Shown piece after piece: positions 25,400 through 32,238 of a stretch of 32,238 nt of DNA. Source of the stretch: an uncultured Gallionellaceae bacterium (lineage in GTDB: Bacteria > Pseudomonadota > Gammaproteobacteria > Burkholderiales > Gallionellaceae); contig CAIRAO010000292.1 of assembly GCA_903876625.1 (NCBI GenBank), positions 1 through 32,238 on the forward strand. Direction: 5' to 3'. The first letter of the stretch is position 1, and each line of letters starts with the position of its first letter. Made by a program: the position numbers and the translations under genes. The notes beneath the pieces were generated by a model. The model made no database searches and was not told where the DNA came from. It saw only the letters and a list, made by a program, of their open reading frames with translations.

Positions 25400-26572
25400 A
25401 TGCGTCTACAAAAAATCGGCTTGATCTTAACCGGGGGTGGCTCGCGTGCAGCCTATCAGGTTGGCGTATTAAAGGCGATAGCCGAGTTTTCGCCGCGTTC
25501 TTCGCAGAGCCCGTTTACGATCATATGCGGCACCTCGGCGGGAGCATTAAACGCGGCAACTTTGGCTATTAACGCCCGGCATTTCCGCAAGGGCGTGAAT
25601 TACCTGCTCAATGTCTGGAAAGATTTTCGGGTGCACGAAGTGTATCGTTCCGATTTTGTCGGCGTGTTTTACAACGGGGTGCGCTGGGTTGCCGGATTGA
25701 TATTGAGCAGTTTTGGCAGCGATAAATTAAATTATGTTTCTTTGTTGGACAATGCGCCACTGATCGAATTGCTGGAGCGTGCGCTTCCTTGCGAAAAAAT
25801 ACAGGAGAGTATCGATTGCGGTGCGCTGTATGCGCTGAGCATCACTGCTTCCGGCTATGGGTCCGGGCATTCTGTCACGTTTTATCAGGGGGCCGAAGAT
25901 ATTGAACCGTGGCGGCGCGCCAGGCGCGTGGGACTGCCGACAAAAATTGAGATACAGCATCTGCTAGCTTCAGCGGCGATCCCGTTTATTTTCCCCGCGG
26001 TGCATATCCATCGGGAACATTTTGGCGATGGCTCCATGCGCCAACTCTCCCCCATCAGTTCTGCGTTACATCTGGGCGCGGACCGTATACTAGTTATAGG
26101 CATGGGGCCCGGAGGGTATGAAGATAACGAGAGCCGTAACAAGATCGATGAATATCCCTCTCTTGCGCAGATAGCAGGTCATGCACTCGACAGTATTTTT
26201 TTAGACGGGATGGAAATTGATCTGGAGCGTCTGCGGCGCATCAATAAGATCGTCAGTTTGATTCCGGAGGATATACTTCTGCAAATTAATTTACGCCACG
26301 TTGATGCGTTGGTGATCTCACCCAGCAAACCGCTGGAAAAAATTGCCGAACGCCATTTGCACGGTTTGCCGTGGACGATCCGTGTCTTGCTCAGAGCGGT
26401 TGGCGTGATGCGAAAAAACGGGGCCAATCTGGTGAGTTATCTTTTATTCGACAAATCGTATTGCCGTGCACTGATCGATTTGGGCTATCAAGACGCGATG
26501 AAACGCAAAGACGAGATCATCGAGTTTCTGGGGCAACGTGAGCACGAGCCTGAAAACACTCTTTCGCAATGA
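25400..26572 (+). CDS. Patatin-like phospholipase family protein
   Basis: A 390-residue protein with the patatin Ser-Asp dyad. The oxyanion loop is TGGGSRAAYQVGVL (11-24), the nucleophile elbow GTSAG has S46, and the aspartate is D210 in FGDGSMRQLSP (DGS instead of the common DGG/DGA). The C-terminal half (about 230-390) is less conserved. It probably hydrolyses membrane phospholipids or acyl esters on the cytoplasmic face; there is no signal peptide. Its stop codon overlaps the birA start (ATGA), which indicates an operon. Confidence 0.88.
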   Translation: MRLQKIGLILTGGGSRAAYQVGVLKAIAEFSPRSSQSPFTIICGTSAGALNAATLAINARHFRKGVNYLLNVWKDFRVHEVYRSDFVGVFYNGVRWVAGLILSSFGSDKLNYVSLLDNAPLIELLERALPCEKIQESIDCGALYALSITASGYGSGHSVTFYQGAEDIEPWRRARRVGLPTKIEIQHLLASAAIPFIFPAVHIHREHFGDGSMRQLSPISSALHLGADRILVIGMGPGGYEDNESRNKIDEYPSLAQIAGHALDSIFLDGMEIDLERLRRINKIVSLIPEDILLQINLRHVDALVISPSKPLEKIAERHLHGLPWTIRVLLRAVGVMRKNGANLVSYLLFDKSYCRALIDLGYQDAMKRKDEIIEFLGQREHEPENTLSQ

Positions 26573-27564
26573 ATGTTCCAGAAGATACCCTACCCAAACC
26601 TCTGACATTTTCTTTGCTACGTTTATTGTCTGATGGTGAATTTCATTCCGGAGAGATATTGGCTCACAAGCTTGGCGTATCAAGAACCAGTGTCAGCAAT
26701 GCATTGAAACGCGTTGATCAGTATGGTTTGACTATTTTCAGTGTAAAGGGACGCGGATACCGCTTGCTGGATGCTCCGCAATGGCTTGAGGTTGATAAAA
26801 TCAAAGCCAACTTAAACACCCCAGAGATTTTTCAAATTGAATTGTCTGATACTGCGCCATCAACGAATACGATATTGATGAAGGGAGCTGTGTCAGGAGC
26901 AGCGCGTGGCAGTGTTTATGCAACAGAGTGGCAAAGTGCCGGGCGTGGTCGATTGGGGCGTGCCTGGCATACCGGTTTGGGCAAAGCGCTGACGTTTTCT
27001 GTGCTATGGCGATTTGATTTTGGTTTGTCTGCCTTATCCGGCTTAAGTCTGGTTGTGGGTATTGCGATGATGCGCGCGTTAAGTAAATTGGATGTCACGG
27101 GTGTAGGACTAAAATGGCCTAATGATCTCTTAAATAACCAGGGAAAAATTGCCGGGATATTGATCGAAGCGCAGGGTGATATGTTAGGGCCGAGTCTGGT
27201 TGTGATCGGCATCGGATTAAATTGGTGTTTACCGCAAACCATCGTGCAGCGCATTGATCAGCCTGTCAGCGATTTGGCGCATGTCAAGGCAGCGTTGCCG
27301 GAGAGGAATCACTTGCTTGCAACATTATTGCAAGAGCTGGCAAATATAATGAGTGAGTTCGCACAGCAGGGATTTAAATCGTTGCGCGCCGAATGGGAAA
27401 GATATCACCTCTATCAAAATCGTCGGGTGATAATGAGTTTGCCGGATGGTACAGGCGTCATCGGCGTTGTTCGCGGTGTGACCGATGAGGGTGCCTTGCG
27501 TGTTGAAACAACAAAAGGGATGCAGATTTTCAATGCTGGCGAAATCAGTTTGCGGGAGGCATAG
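26569..27564 (+). CDS. birA: Bifunctional biotin-[acetyl-CoA carboxylase] ligase / biotin repressor
   Basis: The enzyme makes biotinyl-AMP and attaches biotin to BCCP. The 331 residues carry an N-terminal winged helix (about 12-67; SGEILAHKLGVSRTSVSNALKR), which in E. coli BirA represses the biotin operon, then the catalytic domain with GRGRLGR (125-131), KWPND (182-186), GKIAGILIE (192-200) and a C-terminal SH3-like domain. The start overlaps the patatin-like stop by 4 bases and its stop overlaps the coaX start by one base. Confidence 0.95.
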   Translation: MNVPEDTLPKPLTFSLLRLLSDGEFHSGEILAHKLGVSRTSVSNALKRVDQYGLTIFSVKGRGYRLLDAPQWLEVDKIKANLNTPEIFQIELSDTAPSTNTILMKGAVSGAARGSVYATEWQSAGRGRLGRAWHTGLGKALTFSVLWRFDFGLSALSGLSLVVGIAMMRALSKLDVTGVGLKWPNDLLNNQGKIAGILIEAQGDMLGPSLVVIGIGLNWCLPQTIVQRIDQPVSDLAHVKAALPERNHLLATLLQELANIMSEFAQQGFKSLRAEWERYHLYQNRRVIMSLPDGTGVIGVVRGVTDEGALRVETTKGMQIFNAGEISLREA

Positions 27565-28292
27565 TGCTATTGCTTGATGTTGGAAATAGTCGCTGTAAAT
27601 GGGCTTGCACCGAGCATAACGTGTGGACGCATGGTGGCGTTGTGGGGAATACGGAATGGTTGGTGCTCCAGAGAAACTTTGATTTGTTACCCCGTCCTTC
27701 CCGAATTATCATTTCCAATGTGGGAGGTGAGGAGATGGCGCAGCGTCTGCGTAATATTTGCTCAAAGTGGCCTGTGCAAGCGGAATTCGTTTTGGCGCAA
27801 TCTGAACAATGCGGAGTTAAAAATTCCTATGAGACTCCTTCACGCTTGGGCAGTGACCGGTGGGCGGCGCTTATTGCAGCCTGGCATAGGTTGGGACATG
27901 CCTGCCTCGTCATAAATTGCGGGACAGCCACCACGGTGGATGCACTTTCGGATGCGGGCGAATTTATGGGTGGGTTGATCATCCCCGGTATTACACTCAT
28001 GCAACAAAGTTTGAAACTCAATACGGCGCAATTGCAGGAGGAAGAAGGACGTTTGCAAAGCTTTCCGCGCAACACTGCGGACGCTATCTACAGCGGAGTT
28101 ATTCAAGCCACACTTGGCGCCATTGAACATCAAGGTGTATTACTGAAAAATTTCGGAACGAATAAAATGGTGTCTTGCATCTTGAGCGGAGGAGCAGCAG
28201 ATAAAATAGTGGCGCATCTTGGCATGCGTGCTGAACGTGTAGATAATCTGGTGCTTGAAGGATTAAAATTAATCGGGGAAGCAAGCGCATGA
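27564..28292 (+). CDS. coaX: Type III pantothenate kinase
   Basis: It catalyses the first step of coenzyme A synthesis. The 242 residues start (GTG) with LLLDVGNSRCKWA, the phosphate-binding D-x-GNS/T-R of the ASKHA fold, and contain RLGSDRWAALIAAWH and NCGTATTVDALSDAGEFMGGLIIPG. Type III enzymes need a monovalent cation and are not feedback-inhibited by CoA. The birA-coaX fusion or neighbourhood is common in betaproteobacteria. Confidence 0.95.
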   Translation: MLLLDVGNSRCKWACTEHNVWTHGGVVGNTEWLVLQRNFDLLPRPSRIIISNVGGEEMAQRLRNICSKWPVQAEFVLAQSEQCGVKNSYETPSRLGSDRWAALIAAWHRLGHACLVINCGTATTVDALSDAGEFMGGLIIPGITLMQQSLKLNTAQLQEEEGRLQSFPRNTADAIYSGVIQATLGAIEHQGVLLKNFGTNKMVSCILSGGAADKIVAHLGMRAERVDNLVLEGLKLIGEASA

Positions 28293-28999
28293 TGAAGTGG
28301 ATTTTTGGTTTGCTGATATTGGTAAATCTGGTGTTCTTTGCTGTTATGCAGTGGGGGAGCGCTCTGACGGCTGAGACTGTCGCGCCTACCCAGGCACCAT
28401 TCAATGCAGACAAGATAAAAATAGTCAGCATACTTCCTGCTTCCTCGCCATTGCCAACTTCAGCGGTTACGTTTGCGCCTGCAGTAGTCAGTGCTCCGGT
28501 CATTCCTGTTGTAGTTGCGGCTTCTGCGCCAGCTGCGCTGAGTTGTATGGAGTGGGGCGAATTTTCAGGCGCGGACTTGAGGCAGGCAGAGAAAACCTTG
28601 GCAGAGTTGAACTTGGGCGACAGGTCAAAAAAACGCACTGTTGAATATGTCAGTGGCTATTGGGTTTATATCCCACCCTTGAAGAGTCCGGCGCAAATTA
28701 AAAAGAAGATCGAGCAGCTTAAAAAATTCGAGGTTGAAGATTATTTTGTCATGAAAGAAGCGGGGGTTTGGAAAAATTCAATTTCATTGGGCTTGTTTAA
28801 GACTGAAGAGTCAGCCAAAAATTATTTGTCTAAATTGCGCGAACAGGGAGTAAGAAGCGCAAAGATTGGCCCACGCACAAGCAAGCTTAAATTTACTGTG
28901 TTTGTGCTCAGTCGCTTAGATGGTGCAACCGCTTCCAAAGTCACGAGCTTGCGCAAAGATTTCCCCGACAGCGAAACCAGGCAGATTCAATGCAATTGA
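28289..28999 (+). CDS. SPOR-domain membrane-anchored protein
   Basis: The 236 residues have one N-terminal transmembrane helix (about 4-21), an alanine/proline/valine-rich periplasmic linker and a C-terminal SPOR-like domain (about 135-230; YWVYIPPLKSPAQIKKKIEQ, NSISLGLFKTEESAKNYLSKL). SPOR domains bind denuded peptidoglycan at the division site. The start overlaps the coaX stop by 4 bases. This is a typical third gene after birA-coaX. Confidence 0.82.
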   Translation: MMKWIFGLLILVNLVFFAVMQWGSALTAETVAPTQAPFNADKIKIVSILPASSPLPTSAVTFAPAVVSAPVIPVVVAASAPAALSCMEWGEFSGADLRQAEKTLAELNLGDRSKKRTVEYVSGYWVYIPPLKSPAQIKKKIEQLKKFEVEDYFVMKEAGVWKNSISLGLFKTEESAKNYLSKLREQGVRSAKIGPRTSKLKFTVFVLSRLDGATASKVTSLRKDFPDSETRQIQCN

Positions 29000-29009
29000 T
29001 TCATGGCAA

Positions 29010-29038
29010 TTGACAGTTGGGCCCGAAATCAGCAAAAT
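29010..29038 (+). promoter_or_regulatory. Promoter of the tRNA-Met gene
   Basis: A perfect TTGACA, 17 bases, then CAAAAT and a GC-rich discriminator GCCGCCC. It starts directly after the SPOR gene's stop codon and lies about 48 bases before the mature tRNA. Confidence 0.65.
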
Positions 29039-29092
29039 GCCGCCCTCTTTGAAAACGATGGTCAATTTCCTAAAATTGGTTAGCGTAAAGTC

Positions 29093-29169
29093 GGTGATAT
29101 AGCTCAGGTGGTTAGAGCGCAGCACTCATAACGCTGAGGTCGGTGGTTCAAATCCACCTATCACCACCA
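29093..29169 (+). tRNA. tRNA-Met (CAT), elongator type
   Basis: The 77 bases fold as a full cloverleaf: acceptor GGTGATA/TATCACC (perfect), D stem GCTC/GAGC, anticodon loop CTCATAA with anticodon CAT, T arm GGTGG-TTCAAAT-CCACC, and an encoded CCA. Pairing at 1-72 argues against an initiator tRNA. The anticodon stem CAGCA/CGCTG has an A-C mismatch at its loop-side pair (31-39). A lysidine-modified tRNA-Ile (CAT) cannot be fully ruled out but fits less well. Confidence 0.93.
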
Positions 29170-29204
29170 TAATAGTGTTTCAGGCAGTCTCAGAAATACG
29201 CAAT

Positions 29205-29237
29205 AACCCGCACAGTTAATAGCTTTGCGGGTTTTTT
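29205..29237 (+). terminator. Rho-independent terminator after tRNA-Met
   Basis: AACCCGCA, a 13-base loop, TGCGGGTT, then TTTT. Confidence 0.85.
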
Positions 29238-29301
29238 GTTGTTACTGGGAATACCTGCATCGCCCGCTACAATGGGCGATGCATTCAAGCTTGGTATGCC
29301 A

Positions 29302-30654
29302 TTAACCCACTTTGGGAAGGTTGGCCAGTGATGCGCGTATTGCCTCTTCCGGGTAACTATAGTCTTCCAGCTTTCCGGAAAAATATCTGTCGTAAGAAGC
29401 CATGTCAAAGTGTCCGTGTCCGGACAAGTTGAAGAACAGCGTTTTCTTTTCGCCTGACGCTTTGCAGCGTAGTGCCTCGTCAATACAAGCGCGGATGGCG
29501 TGATTCGATTCCGGTGCGGGGATAATGCCCTCTGAACGCGCAAACAGGACACCGGCTTCAAAGGTAGCCAATTGCGGTACTGCCACGGCTTCGATCAGTC
29601 CCTCGTTATACAGCTGCGATACGAGGGGAGAATCGCCATGATAGCGCAAACCGCCGGCGTGAATCCCCGGCGGCATGAAATCGTGGCCGAGGGTGTACAT
29701 CTTCATCAATGGAGTGAAGCCTGCTGTATCGCCGAAATCGTAAGCGTAGGTGCCTTTGGTCAAGGTTGGACACGAAGTGGGCTCGACTGCAACCAATCTT
29801 ACGTTTTTACCCGCAGCCTTGTCTGCAAAGAAGGGAAATGCCACGCCGCCAAAGTTGGACCCACCGCCACAGGGTGCAAAAACCATATCAGGATAGTCGC
29901 CCGCTTTTGCAAATTGCTTTTTAGCTTCAAGACCGATGATGGTTTGATGCAATATCACATGGTTAAGTACAGAGCCCAACGAATAGTTGGTGTCTGCACG
30001 CGACGCGGCTTCTTCTACCGCTTCTGAGATGGCAATGCCAAGCGAACCCTGATTGTCCGGGTCCTTTGCTAATATGTTGCGGCCGGTTTGGGTTTCCATG
30101 CTGGGACTGGCGAATACTTGTCCGCCCCAAGTTTGCATCATCGAACGACGGAATGGCTTTTGGTCATAACTTACTTTCACCATAAAGATGCGCACTTCCA
30201 AGCCGAACATCTGCCCCGCCAGCGCGATCGATGAGCCCCATTGACCCGCACCCGTTTCAGTCGCAAGACGTTTGATGCCTGCCAGCTTGTTGTAGTATGC
30301 CTGTGGAATGGCGGTGTTGACTTTGTGGGAGCCCGCCGGTGAAACACTTTCATTTTTGAAGTAGATTTTGGCTGGCGTACCCAGTGCGGCTTCCAGACGA
30401 TGAGCCCGTACCAGAGGCGAGGGACGATAAAGTCTTAATGCTTCGCGCACCGGTTCTGGAATTGCAATCCAGCGTTCTCCCGAAACTTCCTGCTCGATCA
30501 AACTCATTGGGAATATAGCGGTTAATGCTTCCGGTCCTATGGGTTGCCCGTTTGGACCCAGTGGTGGCGTTGGCGGGTTTGGCATATCAGCCACGACGTT
30601 GTACCAATGGGTCGGAATCTCCGACTCATCCAGCAGAAACTTGGTTTGCGGCAT
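29302..30654 (-). CDS. TrpB2-type tryptophan synthase beta chain (PLP enzyme)
   Basis: A 450-residue PLP-dependent enzyme of the TrpB2 group, longer than TrpB1 (about 400) because of an N-terminal extension ([20 protein letters not shown]). The PLP lysine is K111 in [18 protein letters not shown] and the phosphate-binding GGGSNFGG loop are present. TrpB2 makes tryptophan from indole and serine, or may salvage indole, and often has no TrpA partner; none is here. AGAGGAG lies six bases before the ATG at 30654. It converges on the tRNA-Met terminator. Confidence 0.92.
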   Translation of the reverse strand: MPQTKFLLDESEIPTHWYNVVADMPNPPTPPLGPNGQPIGPEALTAIFPMSLIEQEVSGERWIAIPEPVREALRLYRPSPLVRAHRLEAALGTPAKIYFKNESVSPAGSHKVNTAIPQAYYNKLAGIKRLATETGAGQWGSSIALAGQMFGLEVRIFMVKVSYDQKPFRRSMMQTWGGQVFASPSMETQTGRNILAKDPDNQGSLGIAISEAVEEAASRADTNYSLGSVLNHVILHQTIIGLEAKKQFAKAGDYPDMVFAPCGGGSNFGGVAFPFFADKAAGKNVRLVAVEPTSCPTLTKGTYAYDFGDTAGFTPLMKMYTLGHDFMPPGIHAGGLRYHGDSPLVSQLYNEGLIEAVAVPQLATFEAGVLFARSEGIIPAPESNHAIRACIDEALRCKASGEKKTLFFNLSGHGHFDMASYDRYFSGKLEDYSYPEEAIRASLANLPKVG

Positions 30655-30960
30655 TTGATTCTCCTCTCTTTTATTTTAGGTATTGCTTCCAAATTGTCAC
30701 CTTGCAAGCAGGGTCTAAGTTTACTTCACTCACATGAGAATTTCACGTAAAACAAGTCAGAAATGCGCCGAATAAGTCCCTTCTACCTCGGGGAGAGGGA
30801 GAAAAACTGAGTTAATCGGAGTTTCCTTAGTTAATTGCGCAGGTTGTCAATTGATCACTTGAAAGGCTGCATTTCACTTGAAATTAAATTTGATTCAAGG
30901 CACGATGCTTCGAAAGTTGTGCGTTCTTGTAGCTACGCGAATGAATTTTCGGGAGATGAA
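30655..30960. other. Intergenic region upstream of trpB2 and the DUF3147 gene
   Basis: These 306 bases contain a decayed palindromic arm (30778-30800, CCCTTCTACCTCGGGGAGAG) and presumably two divergent promoters that I cannot place with confidence. No gene is seen. Confidence 0.5.
30778..30800. repeat. Decayed copy of the palindromic arm
   Basis: CCCTTCTACCTCGGGGAGAG plus GGA retains the palindromic centre of the arm but not its outer half. Confidence 0.4.
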
Positions 30961-31311
30961 GTGACTTGGATCATAACAAAATATTTTCTGACCGCGGCCG
31001 TTGTCGTGCTTGTGTCCGAACTGGCAAAACGTAGTGACAGGCTGGGTGGTTTTGTCGCTGCACTACCGCTGGTAACTGTCCTTGCTCTGATATGGTTATA
31101 TGTCGAGAAGCAACCGCAGGAAAAAATCGCAAATCATGCCTGGTATACGTTTTGGTACGTAATTCCCACTTTGCCTATGTTTTTGGTGTTTCCAGTGCTG
31201 CTTCCTCGCATCGGATTTTGGCCGACCTTGCTTGCCTGTATGATCATCAGCGTTATTTGCTTCGGGTTGTTTGCATTAGTAATTCGTCGTTTTGGAGTCG
31301 AGTTGCTCTAA
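30961..31311 (+). CDS. DUF3147 family small membrane protein
   Basis: The 116-residue integral membrane protein has about four transmembrane helices: TKYFLTAAVVVLVSELAKRS, ALPLVTVLALIWLYV, WYVIPTLPMFLVFPVLL and LLACMIISVICFGLFAL. The pattern matches DUF3147, whose function is unknown. The GTG start at 30961 is chosen because GGGAG lies six bases upstream; longer in-frame starts give a polar N-terminus with no membrane character. Confidence 0.8.
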   Translation: MTWIITKYFLTAAVVVLVSELAKRSDRLGGFVAALPLVTVLALIWLYVEKQPQEKIANHAWYTFWYVIPTLPMFLVFPVLLPRIGFWPTLLACMIISVICFGLFALVIRRFGVELL

Positions 31312-31323
31312 GGGAGTTTTTGC

Positions 31324-31353
31324 TTGCCATACCTCACTAAAATGTCGTAGAAT
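31324..31353 (+). promoter_or_regulatory. Sigma-70 promoter of the rpsP operon
   Basis: TTGCCA, 18 bases, TAGAAT, followed by the discriminator TCGCGCCCT. The block AATYCGCGCCCT is shared with the rpmE promoter, suggesting common stringent (ppGpp) control of ribosomal genes. Confidence 0.65.
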
Positions 31354-31400
31354 TCGCGCCCTTTGGCTTCGACCAAACATATTTTTATTGGGTTTTGACT

Positions 31401-31655
31401 ATGGTTATCATTCGTATGTCTCGCGGCGGTTCCAAGAATCGTCCATATTTTAACGTGGTTGTAGCTGATTCGCGCAATCGTCGCGACGGTCGTTTTATCG
31501 AGCGTGTGGGTTTCTACAATCCTTTGGCTGCTGAAGGTCAAGAGGGTTTGCGTCTGGAATTGGGCCGTGTCACTCATTGGCAAGAAAAGGGCGCGCAATT
31601 GAGCGACGCCGTGGCCAAGCTGGTTAAGCGCGCTGGTGCAACAGCAAAAGCCTAA
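31401..31655 (+). CDS. rpsP: 30S ribosomal protein S16
   Basis: The 84 residues start [20 protein letters not shown] and contain [18 protein letters not shown], the S16 signature. It is an early-binding small-subunit protein. The ATG at 31401 is used; the in-frame TTG at 31395 would only add two residues. It heads the conserved rpsP-rimM-trmD-rplS operon, of which only the first two genes are visible. Confidence 0.97.
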   Translation: MVIIRMSRGGSKNRPYFNVVVADSRNRRDGRFIERVGFYNPLAAEGQEGLRLELGRVTHWQEKGAQLSDAVAKLVKRAGATAKA

Positions 31656-31682
31656 CGAACATGGCGAGTCGCCATGCTCGTT
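31654..31682 (+). promoter_or_regulatory. Strong palindrome right after the rpsP stop
   Basis: 14-base arms (AACGAACATGGCGA and TCGCCATGCTCGTT, one mismatch) around a single base, followed by TTCCCC. As RNA it forms a long hairpin that could attenuate transcription or set the relative level of rpsP and rimM mRNA. Confidence 0.5.
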
Positions 31683-31700
31683 TTCCCCAACCGAGCGTGT

Positions 31701-31727
31701 GTTGTTGGGGCGCATGCCCCGTACAAC
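31701..31727 (+). promoter_or_regulatory. Second hairpin between rpsP and rimM
   Basis: GTTGT-T-GGGGC, GCAT, GCCCC-GT-ACAAC: a GC core with an outer stem. Possible processing or attenuation structure. Confidence 0.35.
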
Positions 31728-31752
31728 CACGGCCTATTCCTCGCGGGTGTAA

Positions 31753-31774
31753 CCCTCCCCTGGTGGGAGAGGGG
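31753..31774 (+). repeat. Partial palindromic arm between rpsP and rimM
   Basis: CCCTCCCCTGGTGGGAGAGG plus GG: the inner half of the arm, ending 19 bases before the rimM start codon. Confidence 0.65.
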
Positions 31775-31793
31775 ACAAACGAGGCGAGGCGCA

Positions 31794-32117
31794 ATGGAAG
31801 TTGACGCACTAGACCCCATGGTGATCATGGGGCGTATCGTTGGAGCGCAGGGGATTCTCGGCTGGGTGAAAATTCAAACTTTCACCGAGTACTTGGATGG
31901 TTTGCTTGACTACGATGCGTGGTATTTAGGTAATGACAAGCAACCGTGGCGCAAGGTAGAAGTGTTGGAAGCCAATGTGCACGGTAAGGTTTTGGTGGCA
32001 AGGTTGCCCGGAATCCTTGACCGAACAACGGCAGAACAATGCAAAGGTCTACTGGTCGCGGTACATCGCGACAGTTTACCGAAACAGGCACCGGACGAAT
32101 ATTACTGGTCTGACTGA
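31794..32117 (+). pseudogene. rimM: 16S rRNA processing protein RimM, N-terminal half only (disrupted)
   Basis: RimM helps mature the 30S head. The ATG at 31794 has GAGGCGAGG upstream and gives MEVDALDPMVIMGRIVGAQGILGWVKIQTFTEYLDGLLDY, the normal RimM N-terminal domain, up to DEYYWSD, where a stop at 32115-32117 follows. The family continues here with a (D)LIGL segment and the PRC-barrel domain (total about 170 residues). None of the three forward frames in the remaining 120 bases looks like that domain, so this is not a simple frameshift but replacement by foreign sequence, either an insertion or an assembly break near the edge. Confidence 0.75.
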
Positions 32118-32141
32118 AAACGGGGCGGCCTATTTGCCGGT

Positions 32142-32238
32142 TCACCTGAAATATCTGGCTTCGTATTTCAGAAACCGTCGTTTGACTTGGTGGTTTGCTA
32201 TTTCTTTTTCGATGTCTGTAGTTACGTGGACATGGCTA
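32142..32238 (-). CDS. C-terminal fragment of an unknown ORF downstream of broken rimM
   Basis: From the right edge the minus strand reads 32 codons, ending VKRRFLKYEARYFR and a TGA at 32142. The basic, hydrophilic end is compatible with the C-terminus of a transposase, and its position 25 bases from the point where RimM similarity stops fits an insertion sequence end. I do not recognise the family; too little is visible to be sure it is coding. Confidence 0.3.
   Translation of the reverse strand, partial: SHVHVTTDIEKEIANHQVKRRFLKYEARYFR

Noticed and set aside
29572-30027. Plus-strand ORF of 151 residues opposite trpB2
   Set aside because: It is antisense to a well-conserved PLP enzyme and has no motif or start signal.
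30835-30960. N-terminal extension of the DUF3147 protein
   Set aside because: The extra 42 residues are polar and unlike the family, and GGGAG fixes the GTG at 30961.

Overview
The window reads as a chromosomal segment of a betaproteobacterium, most likely order Nitrosomonadales and tentatively Gallionellaceae. The reasons are the protein families (tail-specific protease, PhoR, a DUF3683 FAD/Fe-S oxidoreductase, BirA-CoaX-SPOR order, TrpB2) and a Cyc2-like outer-membrane cytochrome-porin of the type found in neutrophilic iron oxidisers. This placement comes from recognised families, not from a database search.

Layout: (1) 1-607, a BrnT toxin gene cut by the window edge, then a gene-free stretch with REP-like hairpins. 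(2) 608-5877, prc on minus, phoR on plus and a PilZ-like protein on minus. (3) 5950-9981, a giant minus-strand FAD/4Fe-4S/CCG oxidoreductase. (4) 9982-12447, a repeat-rich gap, rpmE with a clear promoter and terminator, and a GT39-type glycosyltransferase. (5) 12499-15388, aroC (minus), tatD and tcdA. (6) 15389-17006, the Cyc2-like gene with its own promoter, leader hairpin and terminator. (7) 17106-22601, a DUF1902/HicA toxin-antitoxin pair followed by a greatly enlarged hrpA. (8) 22731-28999, maeB, a small conserved protein, a patatin-like lipase, birA, coaX and a SPOR protein, the last four tightly packed or overlapping. (9) 29010-31311, tRNA-Met, trpB2 (minus) and a DUF3147 membrane protein. 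(10) 31324-32238, the rpsP-rimM operon start, with rimM broken about 120 bases before the right edge.

The unusual feature is a family of GC-rich palindromic repeats with an approximately 33-bp arm of the type CCCCCTCCCC-AACCCTCCCC-CGGGGGGAGAGGG. It occurs at about eleven places, alone or as inverted pairs. Unusually, copies sit inside reading frames: four places in hrpA and one in the DUF3683 oxidoreductase, all kept open. The first hrpA insertion (858 bp, exactly 286 codons) carries a complete DUF559 (Vsr-like PD-(D/E)xK) nuclease domain. That domain is flanked by two copies of the repeat element, each expanded into 48-bp (16-codon) tandem arrays and lying in opposite orientation, so the cassette looks like a composite mobile element that lives in frame between the two RecA domains of a DEAH helicase. 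A second small repeat with a covarying hairpin is nested at the same site of the arm at two loci. I regard the DUF559-plus-repeat assembly as the candidate undescribed system; that DUF559 moves the repeats is inference.
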